From Isoetes taiwanensis (taxonomy: Eukaryota > Streptophyta > Lycopodiopsida > Isoetales > Isoetaceae), in the NCBI GenBank assembly GCA_021234155.1, contig JAJEKV010000053.1:5300488-5364487 (forward strand): 64,000 bases of DNA, in the 5' to 3' direction. The notes below the pieces were generated by a model. It worked only from the letters and a program-made list of their open reading frames with translations. It did no database searches and was not told the origin of the DNA. Made by a program: the position numbers and the translations under genes. Shown one piece after another: positions 1-11,293 of this stretch; the stretch's first letter is position 1; the number at the start of each line of letters is the position of its first letter.

Positions 1-500
1 AGAGCAAGCAAACTTCTTCTTCTTTTAAATAGAATAGAATAAAAGAGAGCGCATCCAGATGTCGCGGCATATGGGCTGGGGTGTAGGCTAAGAGATCCAC
101 ATCATCTGCGTATATCAACTGCAGATGATATGGTGTATTATTCGTGCACCACCACCTCCATGTCGAGCAAGCCAATCCTCAAGATGATCAATATATAGTC
201 CAAATAGCATGGGAGAAAGTCGGCACCTTTGTCAGACTCCCACACTACAGTTGATAAAGTGATCTAGTGGTGGTATTCGAATTGAGCATGTTGTATATGG
301 TCTGTATATTGCATTCTGCAACTCATAGGGGGCTCCACACTTTCCCAGAGCTTCTCCCTAGGTACTGTGTCAAAAGCCTTTGCAAAATCTACAAAGCAGC
401 AGTACAAATCTTGTCATTTATTCCTAGTGTTTTCCTATCAAGGCCTGCAATGGCCTCAATGAAGGTATCATTTGCAAAAATCATGAAAGATGATGTGGCA
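1..500 (-). mobile_element. LINE reverse transcriptase fragment
   Basis: Translation of the minus strand gives the palm motif FVDFAKAFDTVPRE (about 361-400) and, in another frame, LSPMLFGLYIDHLEDWL (about 170-230). These match the non-LTR retrotransposon signatures F-x-KAFDTVPR and RQGCPLSPTLFGLYID. The expected order is kept but the frame changes and stops intervene, so this is a dead copy. It is cut by the window start. An AATAGAATAGAAT stretch at 28-45 lies downstream on the element's strand and recalls the TATTC tail of the LINE at 26.3 kb. The clade (RTE-like or L1-like) cannot be settled from this piece. Confidence 0.75.
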
Positions 501-1500
501 TGAGCTGGGTGAGATGGTAAAGATGAACAACGAGGTACCAAAACATGGGTTTTTTGGGGGGGGGGGAGGGAGGGATTGGGGGGGAGGGGAGGTTGGCTAG
601 CTAGTTTTAGAGAAAACCTTTCATCATGTAGACCTTGCATTTTGTGGATGATGTGGCATGTCATATGATGACTAAGCATTTTATGCACTTTTTGATGGAA
701 AATGAAGAGGCCTTTTTGGGTGGACATAAATAGGAAATCGGATCAAACTTGGTCAAGCAGAGCCTTTAACCTTCAACAAAGTTCTTCAAGTGTATGTAGG
801 TCTTCAATTAAGAGTAGGTAGGCAATTTTTTTTGAACAAAAATAAAATTTCAGTAATAGTGGCAAACAAGGTGATATGGCAATGATGTGGCACTAGAAAT
901 GATGTGACATTCCAGCATAATTAAGGTATAAATATGTATATTATGCTGTCACATCACTACTAGTACATATCGACTACAACGACATGTACATGGTGACCGT
1001 AAAGGGTTGTACCATGAGGCACAACCATTAGAACCCAATTGCCACATGGCAGTACCCCATATGAGCCATATGGCCCAACCCAAAAACGTGGGCATAAAGA
1101 GTGCCCCTGTTTCGGATTTCAGCCTTAGAAGCGTGCATTGCTCAAGTGCCCGACTCATTCCCACCTTCCAGCAGCAGTGAAGCTCGCGTTTCGAAGCGAA
1201 TCATCAAGATTCCAGCATCTCAGCCCATTCCAACAGCGTGGATGCTTTTCGAGGACTTGGAGCGAGCCAAAGATCCGGTATGTGGTTGATATGTTGTGCA
1301 ACGCTAGCTTCCCCGATGGCATTAGGCCGGATTTGCATCTATTCTTAGTTGTAGATGACCTCTAGAGCCTAAGAACCGTAATCACTAACGAATGAACCTA
1401 ACCATGTAATGATTAGATAGATAGTAGTAGAAAGATTAGATCTTTACTCTGTTATTTCAGTTCATTGGATGATATTATATTGCTATGTGCGCACCTCTTG
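501..1500. other. unassigned intergenic stretch with one exon-like ORF
   Basis: Mostly AT-rich sequence with a G-run at 549-590. A plus-strand open stretch at about 1101-1278 ends at a good splice-donor match (CCG|GTATGTGG) and could be an exon, but I recognise no domain in it. Nothing else is supported here. Confidence 0.3.
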
Positions 1501-3102
1501 TGTATTGGGAAGCGGGGTAGAGACCCAGAGCTTTCGTAGATGATGTTCATAGGTAGCCTCATTAATACCCAATAAATGCAGCCTGTGCATAGGAGCCCAC
1601 CTACCTGTGGGTGGCAGGGTTAGACCGGCTGATAAGGAAGGCTTGTCCAGCTACAATTGATTCCTCTGGTGCGTAGCAACGGCCGGGGAACATTGTGGGC
1701 TAGGCCTAATAGCTTGCCACTGAGTGCTGGCAAGGTATGGGCTCGACACTTCCAAGGTGATGCGTTGCCTCAGTGAGGTTCAAGTCGTAGAAGAGCAGTG
1801 GCTCTCTAGCTCGCCTGTAGTTGGCATGGACCTTCTGAAGGGGAGTGATCCCCTTCCTTCCTCATCGAGACTGGGGAGATGCAACTCAGGAGTAGTCCCT
1901 CTGACAATGCACCAGGGTTGCCCTTAAGGATAAATTTGTCTAAGCATAATTTAGAAGGTCGGGCGAATAATAGAGTTGCAAGATTAGTTATGCTGGCGAA
2001 TGTTTTCTAGACATGAATTTTTTTTATAGAAATATAGGCGAATCAGATTTAAGTGTCTTTATTTTCCAAGTGCAATTTCTGTGGTGAAATTTGATTCACC
2101 GGCAATCAAGGACACAAACACATTATAACTATAGTTGCATGATGCAAAACCACAACTTAACCTTTGGAAATGAGAACGTGGCTTATCCTTGTAGATAAAA
2201 CGAATCTATTAAAAGGGGGTTTGTAAAAAAATGCTCTCCGATGCATCCTTAGAAGTATTTGAAAGACAATAGCTACAAAAATAAGTCTTAAAATTATCAT
2301 ATGTACCTAGATGGATATGGAGACTAGATTGGATTACGAAGAAAGCCTAGAATATTAGGCGATTCCTTAAGAAATCTTCGAAAATGAGGGTAGAGAATAA
2401 GGCGAATCCATAATTATGACGCTTAGTGGATGTGGCGAATTTTCAAGTGGAGTGAGCTTTGTTTGTAGAAAAGTTGGCTAATTTTATTTTTCTCATCTAT
2501 AACGGATCCTACTAAACCATAGCGTCAAAATTTCTCGATACCCTTAAATATAGCCTTTTGGCGAACTTTCGTCCTTAAGGGCTACCCTGCAATGCACCCA
2601 GCAGGCTACGGTCATATCCCCAATACTTTTCAGCGTATCTGCAAAGTATGCACATGAGGGGCGATGGAGTGGACTACCCAACGACCATGTTCTTATGCCA
2701 GCCAAATCCATTTGCCATGAATTCTGTATGCATTGACTTCTGAAGACTCCAAGCCGTCAGTCGATCCCCATGAGTCTGAGCCTTGGGTAGGATTTTCTCT
2801 CTTTGTTGATGCTACTGATGTTGTTGTTTCAGATGTTATGTTATAGTGATCCCACCCTTCGAGGTGGTTATGTATTTGATGTGATATGATGGCTTGTGCT
2901 TATGTTTATGTGCTTCTGCAGCTAGGTAGATCCCGAGGAAGACGGGATGAATGACACGTCTATTCTTCCCCGTTGGGTTCTTATTCACCATCAAGAGCCT
3001 GATGATAGGTAGATGGCCTTGTATTGGTGGGCTTATACTGGCAGGAGGGATGAACTCTAGTTCTAGATGTGGGGGCGTCATATACGAGCAGGGGACGTCA
3101 CA
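1501..3102 (+). other. possible LTR or leader of a decayed LTR retrotransposon
   Basis: This non-coding stretch ends in GACGTCACA directly before a primer-binding-site-like sequence, as a 5' LTR would. No matching second LTR and no clear TG start are visible, so the left boundary is arbitrary. No coding sequence is recognised. Confidence 0.3.
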
Positions 3103-3103
3103 A

Positions 3104-3115
3104 TGATATCAAAGC
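3104..3115 (+). other. degenerate initiator-Met primer-binding site
   Basis: TGATATCAAAGC matches the usual plant retrotransposon primer-binding site TGGTATCAGAGC at 10 of 12 positions and lies just after a CA-ending LTR-like terminus. Both differences are G to A, as expected for decay of methylated DNA. No gag follows, so only a relic remains. Confidence 0.45.
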
Positions 3116-3425
3116 AATGATCTTGGTTGACCAAGATCGAGCACTGCAGTGCAAGTCCGTGTATATATATGTACTTAGAGAATACAAAAAAGTCAAATTG
3201 AATTGAAATAACAAATTTGTCTTTGTAGAATCCATAGATGAGATCACATGCCTATACTAATAGAGCACTCACTAACTAAGCACAATAGAAACTTCTCGTG
3301 GTTTCTTCTTAATACTGTCAAGATATCAAGTTATAGGTATATAACCTTGTAATTAAAATTGAAAGTGAACCCTATTGAAGAGTCATAGAATGTGTCAAAA
3401 AGATGCTACCAAACAATACAGCAAG

Positions 3426-4645
3426 TCAATTATTCACGCCATCTTCACTTTCATCATAAGTACTAGCCCATCTACGTGATGGATTTCGAAGCATAATAGA
3501 CCAACCTGGAGTATGAGGATCATCAAAATAGAACACCTGCACAAGTTTAAATTGTGTAAAAATATATCTAGAAAAAAATAAAAAAAATGTAGAGTTTTAC
3601 TTGTTGGATGTGTTCTGGAAAGACGAAGGGTTGAGAACTCGAATTCGCTGTATATGCTGCTTTTGTAGTGTCTATAATTTGAAAGCCATACTTATCAAAT
3701 CTTGTTGATGCTCGTTGCCCAATAGTATCGGGCCTATACCAATGGCATTGCAAAAGCACTATACGTGTTGAACCAAGACAGACCTGCAGAACCATGTAAA
3801 GTAATTATATTAGTGGACAAAACTTGGTACAAACAATGTTATACCTGTATTTAATTACCTGCAAAATCTGTTGAATTTTGCCAAAGTATTCTATATCAGC
3901 TTCAATAGGTCGCTTGTCTTTAGCACTACTACGACTCGTAGATCTAAATATTGTTGAAATGCCTGAATCTTGTGTCACTTGCTTTACATCTAAGTCTTGC
4001 ACCTGTAAATGCCAACCATATGCCCACATGCTTTTATAACTTGTAGCGTATTCTTCGACTCCAAAAGCAAGATCAAGCAACAATGGATCCACTTGCTCCT
4101 TATTCTCAACCATACGTTGTACTTCCATTTTAAGCCACTCCGAAAAATTCATAAGATCCCTTGGCCGCTTGCACCCAGAGAAGGCATGTTCTGATTGTTC
4201 ATATTTCCTATCATCATCAAATTCCACGTGGTTAACTTATATACATTGGAAAGTATTGTAATACCTTTGTAGAAAATATAGAAATACTTACGGTCTCCAC
4301 ATATCGATGATGGTTGAATTTGTTAGAATGCATTCATGTGCTTGTCGCTGCAATGATCCATCTAACTTTATTATAGTTCCTTTACCCTCCAAACCTCATA
4401 TGTGCTACGCTCCAAGACACCGTCATATTCACCTATAAACTCAATATTCTTGTCTTCTTTCATGGTAGTCAAAGTCATTGCTTCACTAATTATGTACCCT
4501 TCGGCAATGGATCCTTCTGACTGTGCCATATTACGAACATATTTCTTGAGATGTTTTAGGAATCTCTCAAAAGGGTACATCCATCGTACAGTCACAGGCC
4601 CACAAATAGCTAGCTCTTCAACTAAATGTAAGTTGCTATTTTGTA
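3426..4645 (-). pseudogene. CACTA (En/Spm) transposase, C-terminal half, spliced
   Basis: Four minus-strand exons carry the end of a CACTA TnpD-type transposase: 4292-4645, 3859-4235, 3601-3783 and 3426-3536. Every internal junction is GT-AG. Exon 1 encodes CGPVTVRWMYPFERFLK and YVRN..EGSIAEGYI, the hallmark of DUF4218. Exons 2-4 carry the DUF4216-like run TQDSG, DIEYFGKIQQI, VLLQCHWY, FDKYGFQIIDT, QPFVFPEHIQQVFYFDDP and a natural TGA stop at 3426-3428. Exon 1 has an apparent frameshift near 4371, after which QAHECILTNSTIIDMW continues the family pattern. The catalytic N-terminal half is absent: upstream of 4645 the sequence changes to GC-rich non-coding DNA. The domain assignment is firm; that this is a truncated relic is inferred. 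Confidence 0.85.
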
Positions 4646-4768
4646 AGTTGCTATTTTCTTCTTTGAGAATACATTCCTTTCCTGGCGCGTAAGCTTATTA
4701 GTTCAAAAATCTCCCTTGCTTTCTGTATCTTTTTTTTTTTTTTGGATGTGGTTGGGTTCCGTGCCAAA

Positions 4769-4802
4769 GGAACGCCGCATGTTACGCCGCATGCGGCGTT
4801 CC
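4769..4802. repeat. perfect 13-bp inverted repeat (GC-rich hairpin)
   Basis: GGAACGCCGCATG is followed after 8 bases by its exact reverse complement CATGCGGCGTTCC. It lies 5' of the truncated CACTA transposase, in a GC-rich island (about 4740-4960) preceded by a T-run. It could be part of a MITE or a TE terminus; no TSD was found. Confidence 0.7.
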
Positions 4803-5307
4803 CTTCCAGTTTTGGGTTCCCCTGCGGGACGCCGGTTGCCCGCATTCAATGCCAATTTTTTGAATTCTCGCAGTAGAGAAGTTTTGCATTTTTATAATAG
4901 AGGATCGAGGTATTGCGGCATGGCTATGGCGGTGCGGCATGGGTTTTTGGCGATGCTGTAGGGATGAGAAGCTTCCACACGTTGAAGGCTATAACTGGGT
5001 TGCTAAGATTTGGTTTGTGCAAAATGTATATATATACAGATGGAGATGACATGCGGCAAACACAATCTAATGGAAGAACCTGGCATTCGTTTTGGTTCAC
5101 ATGATCATAAAGCAAACAAAAGCAAACAGTGTTTCGTTCACTCTCAATGCCTCTAGAAAATAAGAGGCGTATCAAGCTATTGTGTGCATTTGGAGCTGGA
5201 GCTATTGTGTGCATTCGAGAGGTTGTGTGCAAGGTATTTATCTGCACAGGTATTGCACAGCCGGATACAGAGATTTTAACACGGTTATCCGGTATCAAGG
5301 CAGAGGT

Positions 5308-5320
5308 TGGGTATCAGAGC
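5308..5320 (+). other. primer-binding-site-like sequence
   Basis: TGGGTATCAGAGC equals the initiator-Met PBS TGGTATCAGAGC with one extra G. A weaker echo (GGTATCAAGGCAGAG) lies 18 bases upstream. No LTR pair or gag/pol is seen around it, so it is either a remnant or chance. Confidence 0.35.
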
Positions 5321-7049
5321 AGAGTTTGAAGTCGAGATTTGAGGGCAGCTCTGAGCTTGGAGCCGTTGTGAAAGGTAGATCCATGAATCCACGAAAGGTA
5401 TTAGAGTCGGAATGGTTTTTTAGAATGCTTAGGGGTGAAATGGTTCAATGTGCCAATCTTTTTTTTCTTCTGTCATTTTGCTGCTCTTCTGCGACCGTTT
5501 GAGGCGCCAACATCATGTTTTTGGGTTCCTAAAAACCGAAGCATCCTCGGGTTTTTTTATGGAAACAGGTTTCAAGGGTTTTCCACAGCTTATTTCACTC
5601 TGATCTGGGCACTGTATACGAGTTCCCTGATGACTCTTCAGCAACTTCTTCAGTACATACTTCTTCAGCAACGAATCCAAAGGTGAGTTCTTGAAAGCTT
5701 CTACGGCTCTGAATTTTTTATTAATTTCTCTAAATCTTCATAGGAGCTTTGTGAATACTTTCTGCCACAGTTAGTTTTTGAGTTTCTTTGTGAATACTTT
5801 CTGCCACAGTTAGTTTGTGAGTTTCTTTGTGAATATTTTCTGAACAATTTGTGAATATTTTGTGAGTTATCTGAACAATTTGTGAATTCTTTGTGAGTTA
5901 GTTGTTCCCCAATAACGTGTACCTAAGTTAACTTAAATTCAAGTATGCAGGTGCCTTTTAGAATGCCTTACTACTGTCACCATATTTATATTTATGATCT
6001 CACTTCAACATGGTAGCACAGTTCTGCAAATTTATTATAGCACATAGTAGGTGCCTTTTAGAATACCCTGATGCCTCTTACTATAATTATGATCTGACTT
6101 CTCTTTCAGAATGTCCTGATGGTTTACTCTTTGTTGCTTATATTGCTTTTGTTAATTGGTCATGTTTGAATTATTTGGGGCTAGAATTTAGAGCATCCAC
6201 CTACATGTATAAATGGGCAGGTGCAATTATGTTTGAAATGGTCAGTCAGAATTTAAAGCCATTCTAATCTTCCATGTTTTGCATAATCGATAGATGCTCG
6301 AGTCCCCTTCTCTGTGCATTTTTTGTGTCTCAAACAGTTGTTTTGATTGCATTTTGGGCGGATGGACTGTGAGGTTAGCCATATAATGCATAGAGGTAAC
6401 CACCTTTGGTATCACTGCTCTTTGACTGGGTTTTATTTATGGTTTAGCAGTTTGAAGGGACAAGAACCAATTATGGCAGATGCTGAGATGTCGATCAACA
6501 GGTAACCCTACGGTTTAGGGCAAAATGGGTTTGATTTTTGTACTGAAAGGTTTTCCTTTGATTCATCTTCCTTGAAAGCTAAGGTGTTGGCTCTGCTTTC
6601 TTTCTGCAATTCCAATTTTCTTATTTCGTCTTTGTTCTATGGTTTTCTCATTACTCTCATTTGCACCTAAGGCAAATATTACAGATCTTTGCTCATTTTA
6701 TAAAGGCATATTCTCTAGCTCTGGACTCTATCATCCAAGTTTGGATTCTTTTCATGTTTTGAAATGTAGTCATCCTTCAGAATCAATATGCTGTACAAAT
6801 TTCTCATGTAAACATGTATTTTATCATGGATTCATGGATTTACATGTGCATGTAATGTTTTTATAAGAGATATTTGTTGTACGATTCACCCATCTTCAAC
6901 TGCCAAGTTCTTACCAGATCTGTTGTTGATTCCCAGTTTACTAAGTTGCAGTGCTTTCCGTTACATCTTTTAGTGTTTCTATGGTTTCTAATATCTCTAT
7001 TTCACACTTCAAATTGCCTTTGCAAAACACTATTTTCTGTCTTATTACG
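5321..7049. other. AT-rich intergenic stretch with local tandem repeats
   Basis: No recognisable coding sequence. It contains the tandem repeat at 5745-5905 and a second short duplication (GTGCCTTTTAGAAT at about 5951 and 6051). Several plus-strand ORFs of 75-140 codons occur, but none shows a domain I can name. Confidence 0.4.
5745..5905. repeat. tandem repeat, ~41-bp unit, degenerate
   Basis: The phrase GAGTTTCTTTGTGAATACTTTC recurs with TGCCACAGTTAGTTTGT between copies, first as a near-perfect pair, then as shortened versions (TCTGAACAATTTGTGAAT). It is consistent with local replication slippage. Confidence 0.7.
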
Positions 7050-7053
7050 GAGC

Positions 7054-7302
7054 ATGGAGGATAATAGGATACCTAAGCAGGCCTTGATAGAATCTCAAAC
7101 ACAGCATCATGCAGGGTGGTATACTCACCTGGTGGATTGGGTGGCTTTTTGGGGTATGGATCTTAATGATCTCCCACTTACAGATGTAGGTTTGCGTGCA
7201 TATGTGATTGAGCGGGCATTACAGAAGATGTGGCCAATTGGTGATATTGGGGTAAAGCGAAATTTCTATAGACAAGAAGTTAATGCTATGGTAGTATCAT
7301 AA
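7054..7302 (+). pseudogene. LINE ORF2 linker-region fragment (probable)
   Basis: The frame from MEDNRIPKQALIESQ to NAMVVS contains HLVDWVAFWGMDLNDLPLTD and LQKMWPIGDIGVKRNFYRQE. This resembles the region between the reverse transcriptase and C-terminal domains of plant LINE proteins. It lies 1.24 kb upstream of a LINE C-terminal domain on the same strand (8545-8907), so the two may be halves of one element separated by an insertion. The assignment rests on pattern and context only. Confidence 0.4.
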
Positions 7303-8540
7303 TATATCGTTGATGGGCGCTCTAGTGAATTCCCAGCCATTAGATAGGGGAATATTCTCAAGTATATGCCCTCTAGTGCGATCCCATGCGTACACGTCAT
7401 TGCGCAATGGGGTCAAACGCTGATGTGGCTCTATTTTCAAGGGCCCCTTGACATCCATTGCCAAGAATTTGAATGTGATTTTGACCTCAACATAGCAACT
7501 GCCCCTGCTGGCTGCACTAAATCAGGAACGGCTGAGGCTTCTAAAGATGTCTCCAATGGAGCAGGAGCGGATCATGCTTCTAGGCAGCAGGAGGATAAGA
7601 TAAGGATTCTATCTTGGCGACTGATGCGTCCATCCAGCTGTTTGATAGTGCCTTCCTGCAACAGACAAGCTGCAGCTGCAAGCAAAATGAAGCAACAGAC
7701 AGCAGACTTGGGGATTTGAACCCCCTGCGCAATGCGCAGCTCCAAGCAGTCTGCCCGCCCAAAGGGCAGGGCCTATTCCCATGCACATGCAACCACACAT
7801 TCTTTGTCCCATAACTTTTACAGTTCTTTCTTCCACAAGCACGCATATGACACACAAATCTGGTTTACAACAATGAGAAGCATTCTTACCTGTAATCCAT
7901 ATACAGTTTCGACATCCTTCTTTATATTCTATCAATGGTTTCGTTCATAAACAATCCACTGCCACAGAGTGTACTTTCCCGAAATGAATGAAGCTTTTTA
8001 AATACGCAACCAGTTGCAGCATTTGCACTCCTAGAATATCTGATATGAAGTCAATGCAATGAAAACTGAATCATACGATTTCCTTTCAACATGCTTTGCT
8101 TGCAGACCATATGCTTCTCGGTAGTGTATAGCAGGGAACAAATGAAAAATGAAGAGAGCTATTCAAAACAAGAATAAGGCTTAAGGGAAACATCATATTC
8201 ATGCCATCGCCCCACCTTATCGACATCCCGGCCGCCCCTGGATTTGGTGTCTGCTCCAGCATCGTCATAACCCAACAAATCGGTCTGCATCTGCTTCAGG
8301 ATCTTCCCTTTCTATCCCCGATTCAGCCGGAGCCGCATCTGCATGCCTGCCCTTTTCTTCCCGCTTCATCTACTCCCGCTAAACCTAACCTAAGTACTAA
8401 ATCTAGATCTAACCCAATGAAATAAACTATGAAATCGTAAAGATTCCTTTAGGCCCTATTTATATACACATTTTTCTACAATACACCCCATTAACCATTG
8501 AAACCTTATGTTATAAACATATGGTTTCATGAACTAGCAA
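7303..8540. other. sequence between two LINE pieces
   Basis: No confident gene. It holds the tRNA-like fold at 7702-7754, a GC-hairpin cluster to about 7775 and AT-rich filler. It may be an insertion into the LINE, but I could not find matching target duplications at its edges. Confidence 0.35.
7702..7754 (-). other. 53-nt tRNA-like fold lacking a D arm, with Pol III B box
   Basis: On the minus strand GCAGACT (7754-7748) pairs perfectly with AGTCTGC (7708-7702) like a 7-bp acceptor stem. Between them are the hairpin CTGCGC-ATT-GCGCAG and the T-arm GGGG-TTCAAAT-CCCC with a 7-nt loop. GGTTCAAATCC fits the Pol III B box. There is no D arm and no anticodon loop. A further hairpin (CTGCCC...GGGCAG, 7751-7769) abuts it. 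It may be a SINE head or a decayed class-II tRNA that kept variable and T arms. It is not called a functional tRNA. Confidence 0.5.
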
Positions 8541-8544
8541 ACCT

Positions 8545-8970
8545 TATGAAGAGCAAGCCTACCTAAAGATGGAGCTTAGCCGGAAAAAATGGCAATTAAT
8601 TGCTAAATTCAGACTTAGTTCTCATTCTTTGCAGATTGAAAAGGGACAAGAACAAGGGATCCCCAGAGAGCTGCGTTTCTACCCATGTTGTTTTGAAGCA
8701 CAAGTGGAGGATGAAGACCATGCTTTGATTAGATGCTCAGCCTTTGAGTATATACGAGAAAATCACCATATCACGTGTAGATCTCTATCAAAGCTATTCG
8801 ATCTTTCTCCATTAGATCTCGGAGCATATCTTTATGAATATCTGAAATCTAGAAATGAGTTATTAGCTCTGTATAAGATGGCTAAAAACTTGCTCGCCCA
8901 AGGGTGAGCCTTTGTTGATTATCTTGTTGTTTTCTATTTTCACGATGGACCCGAGAGGGGGAAGGCGTGA
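8545..8970 (+). mobile_element. LINE C-terminal domain and 3' UTR
   Basis: A plus-strand frame (about 8545-8907) carries RLSSHSLQIEKG, CCFEAQVEDEDHALIRC and a YIRE motif. This is the C-terminal zinc-knuckle-like pattern (C-C...H..C) of plant LINE ORF2 proteins. The LINE at 25795-26151 has the same arrangement (AHRLRIEIG, CQCC, IEDECHALQIC, HIRERY). The frame is open to the TGA at 8905-8907 and is followed by a short 3' UTR and a microsatellite tail. The rest of the element is missing or separated. Confidence 0.7.
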
Positions 8971-8985
8971 CAATAAATAAATGAA

Positions 8986-9020
<35 letters not shown>

Positions 9021-9021
9021 A
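8971..9021 (+). repeat. (AAATA/AATA)n microsatellite tail of a LINE
   Basis: Repeated AATAAATA units begin about 60 bases after the LINE stop codon. A microsatellite tail rather than poly(A) is typical of RTE-type LINEs and matches the (TATTC)n tail of the LINE at 26.3 kb. Confidence 0.75.
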
Positions 9022-9477
9022 TTACCATTTTATGTTGCTTACAAAAGGACTTCACTCCATGAATTGCTTGCTTATCTTGTTACAATAACTTTCAAGTTCG
9101 AGTTATTTTTCTTATTTTGAATTCTAATTTGTAGTATTTTCTGTACGCTTCATTTTCATTTGGAAATGTTCTTCATTTGGATGCCTTTGGCCATTTACAC
9201 TGAGAGTTGATTGTGAAATGTTGTCATCATTTGCTGTTGCTTTTTTTTTTCCAGGGTTGAATGTCTTACATTATATCTGGAGTTGCATATTTCCTGGAGT
9301 GTTATCACATTTTGGAATAGAAGGTATTGCAATGTTGAATTTGTTCAATTTCGTATGCAAGTGTGTCTAAAGACATTGCTATACGCGTGTAAAGTTAGGG
9401 ATAATTTGCTATTGTCATTGACCTTGGGTCGCAAATAATTTGTGATGTCCATATGTGAGCTCTGTATTACCAATAAT

Positions 9478-10038
9478 CCCATTGATCCGAGCCATCGGAT
9501 CGAAATTCTAGAATGGGGCGAGCATGCATGTCTTGCATGCATGCATGCGGCGCATGCCTTCTCTGGTTGGGAGATCGCTATATTAGGCGAGGTTCTTCAT
9601 CAACGTCTCATCGGTGCTTTCTCTTCCCTCTCAGCAGTACCTTCTTCTTTTTTCTTTGAAACCATGCAGGGGAGGGGCTTCTCCCTGCTTGGATTGACCA
9701 ATTTGGCATTTCTTTCATGCTGTGGCATGTCCTGTCTCGACCTTGCCTCTTCTTTAGCCATAATCCTTTGACCTACGTCCTCGATCCCGTTTGATAAGGA
9801 AGTTCTCTTCTATTCGGGAGGTTTTTGTTGTTTTCATGCGAGCCCATTCTAGAATCCCATCGATCCGAGCCATCGGATCGAAATTCTAGAATGGGGCGAG
9901 CATGCATGTCTTGCATGCATGCATGCGGCGCATGCCTTCTCTGGTTGGGAGATCGCTATATTAGGCGGTTCTTCATCAACGTCTCATCGGCGCTTCCTCT
10001 TCTCTCTCAGCAGTACCTTCTTTTTTTTCTTTGAACCC
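9478..10038 (+). repeat. pair of ~185-bp direct repeats 376 bp apart
   Basis: 9478-9660 and 9854-10038 are nearly identical. Both run from GATCCGAGCCATCGGATCG through AATGGGGCGAGCATGCATG, CGCTATATTAGGCG and CAACGTCTCATCGG to CAGTACCTTCTT. Each starts with a palindrome-like GATCCGAGCCATCGGATC and contains an ATGCATGCATGCGG run. A third partial copy of the flank (GGGAGGTTTTTGTTGTTTTCATG) occurs at 9818 and 10531. They may be termini of a small element or a segmental duplication. Confidence 0.8.
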
Positions 10039-10065
10039 ACCCTCCCCCCCTTCTTTGTTTAATGT

Positions 10066-10175
10066 ATTTGTCGCCTGGCACGCGTGACCAGCCCCTCTAT
10101 TTGAAGAGGTTTTTGTTTTTATTGTCGCATGGCACGCGTGATCAGCCCTTCCACTTTGGGAGGTTTGTTTTATCA
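10066..10175 (+). repeat. two ~55-bp tandem copies
   Basis: TTGTCGC(C/A)TGGCACGCGTGA(C/T)CAGCCC recurs twice with a diverged purine-rich, T-rich tail (GAGGTTTTTG / GGAGGTTTGTTTT). It adjoins the 185-bp direct repeats. Confidence 0.7.
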
Positions 10176-10291
10176 CATTTTTTCTAGTGTTGGTGATGTG
10201 CAGGTACAAGTTGGCGAGCGGCAGCAGCTTCGACTTCTCTATTCGTGGGTTTTGGGAGCGCATTCTCTGCCTTACGTTTGTCCAAGCCCCT

Positions 10292-10372
10292 TGCCGAAGG
10301 CTTATCACTAGGATTTTTCCTCGAAAACCCAAAAGGGCGGGGTTTTTTAATCCCGGTGATAAGCTTTCGGCA
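10292..10372 (+). repeat. 81-nt hairpin shared with a LINE 3' UTR
   Basis: TGCCGAAGGCTTATCAC pairs with GTGATAAGCTTTCGGCA (17 bp, one G.T). The inner part pairs AAAACCC with GGGGTTTT and GGAT with ATCC. The core GAAAACCC-N4-GGGCGGGG-TTTTTTAATCC also occurs at 26212-26243 in the 3' UTR of a LINE, where the outer stem differs in sequence but still pairs. No LINE coding sequence precedes this copy. Confidence 0.7.
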
Positions 10373-10375
10373 GGT

Positions 10376-11290
10376 ACACAAGCCAAACATCTATTAGCAT
10401 TGTATTTATGGGGTCCAAATTATATAATTGGATATTCCCTTTATTTTTCGTGGGTAGTTCGCATGCGTGCGGCTACCCACTAGCCACCATTGTAGAAAAT
10501 CTGCTGAGATGAATGAGAAGCCTATCTATCCGGGAGGTTTTTGTTGTTTTCATGGGAGCCCCATTCTAGAATAGTCTGCTAATAGCATCAACAATTGGGA
10601 TGATTTTAAGCCCATCTTTCCAGCTAGAATTGTATGTTCCTTCTATTATTTAGCTCTACCATAACAGATTACTAGACAGTACTTGGATAGCCTTATACAA
10701 ATCATCAACGGCCAAACCAGTTGATATCTTTATACAGATGTATATGTGGCAATTCAAAATGCAAGAATTGTAGAAATATGGATGACCAAATGAATCAACC
10801 TTCCTCCCCAAATTCCTTTGTAAATCTTTCGTGAATTTTCAAGTCATCATTTGAAGCAGTTGTTCGTTAAAACTACTATCTATCTATCTATCTTTGCCTT
10901 GAAAAGACCTTATCAAAGTCTAACTTTGTATTCGGTGGTGGCAAAATGTGTATAATGGCAAGAACCATCAATCTATAATTACAATCAACCAACCATACCT
11001 TTGAAGCCCGCCCTGATACAACAAGTTATTGCATGCTGAACTGCACTTGGAGTTTGACGACCTCATGTAACCCACACCTTCGTTGGTATGGACCTTTTTG
11101 AAGTACATTGCTGGTAAAGCACATCCTTGACTCGCAGCAATCATGAGACAGCAATCATCATCTTCACGATTATCAAAAGACTAGGCAACAAGATGGGAGG
11201 CGTACAAATCTTACTTGAACTGGCTTTTCTAAGGGTTTCTTGCACATTAGCATATGCTCCAAAAAGCTTTATGTGGTGAACTGTATGCAT
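10376..11290. other. intergenic stretch, no gene recognised
   Basis: AT-rich. It includes a small hairpin GTGGGTAG...CTACCCAC (about 10450-10481) and a short CTAT microsatellite (about 10878-10893). I see no coding sequence. Confidence 0.4.
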
Positions 11291-11293
11291 GCT

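Noticed and set aside
7702-7754. Functional tRNA gene
   Set aside because: No D arm, no 7-nt anticodon loop and only 53 nt long; kept as a tRNA-like fold.
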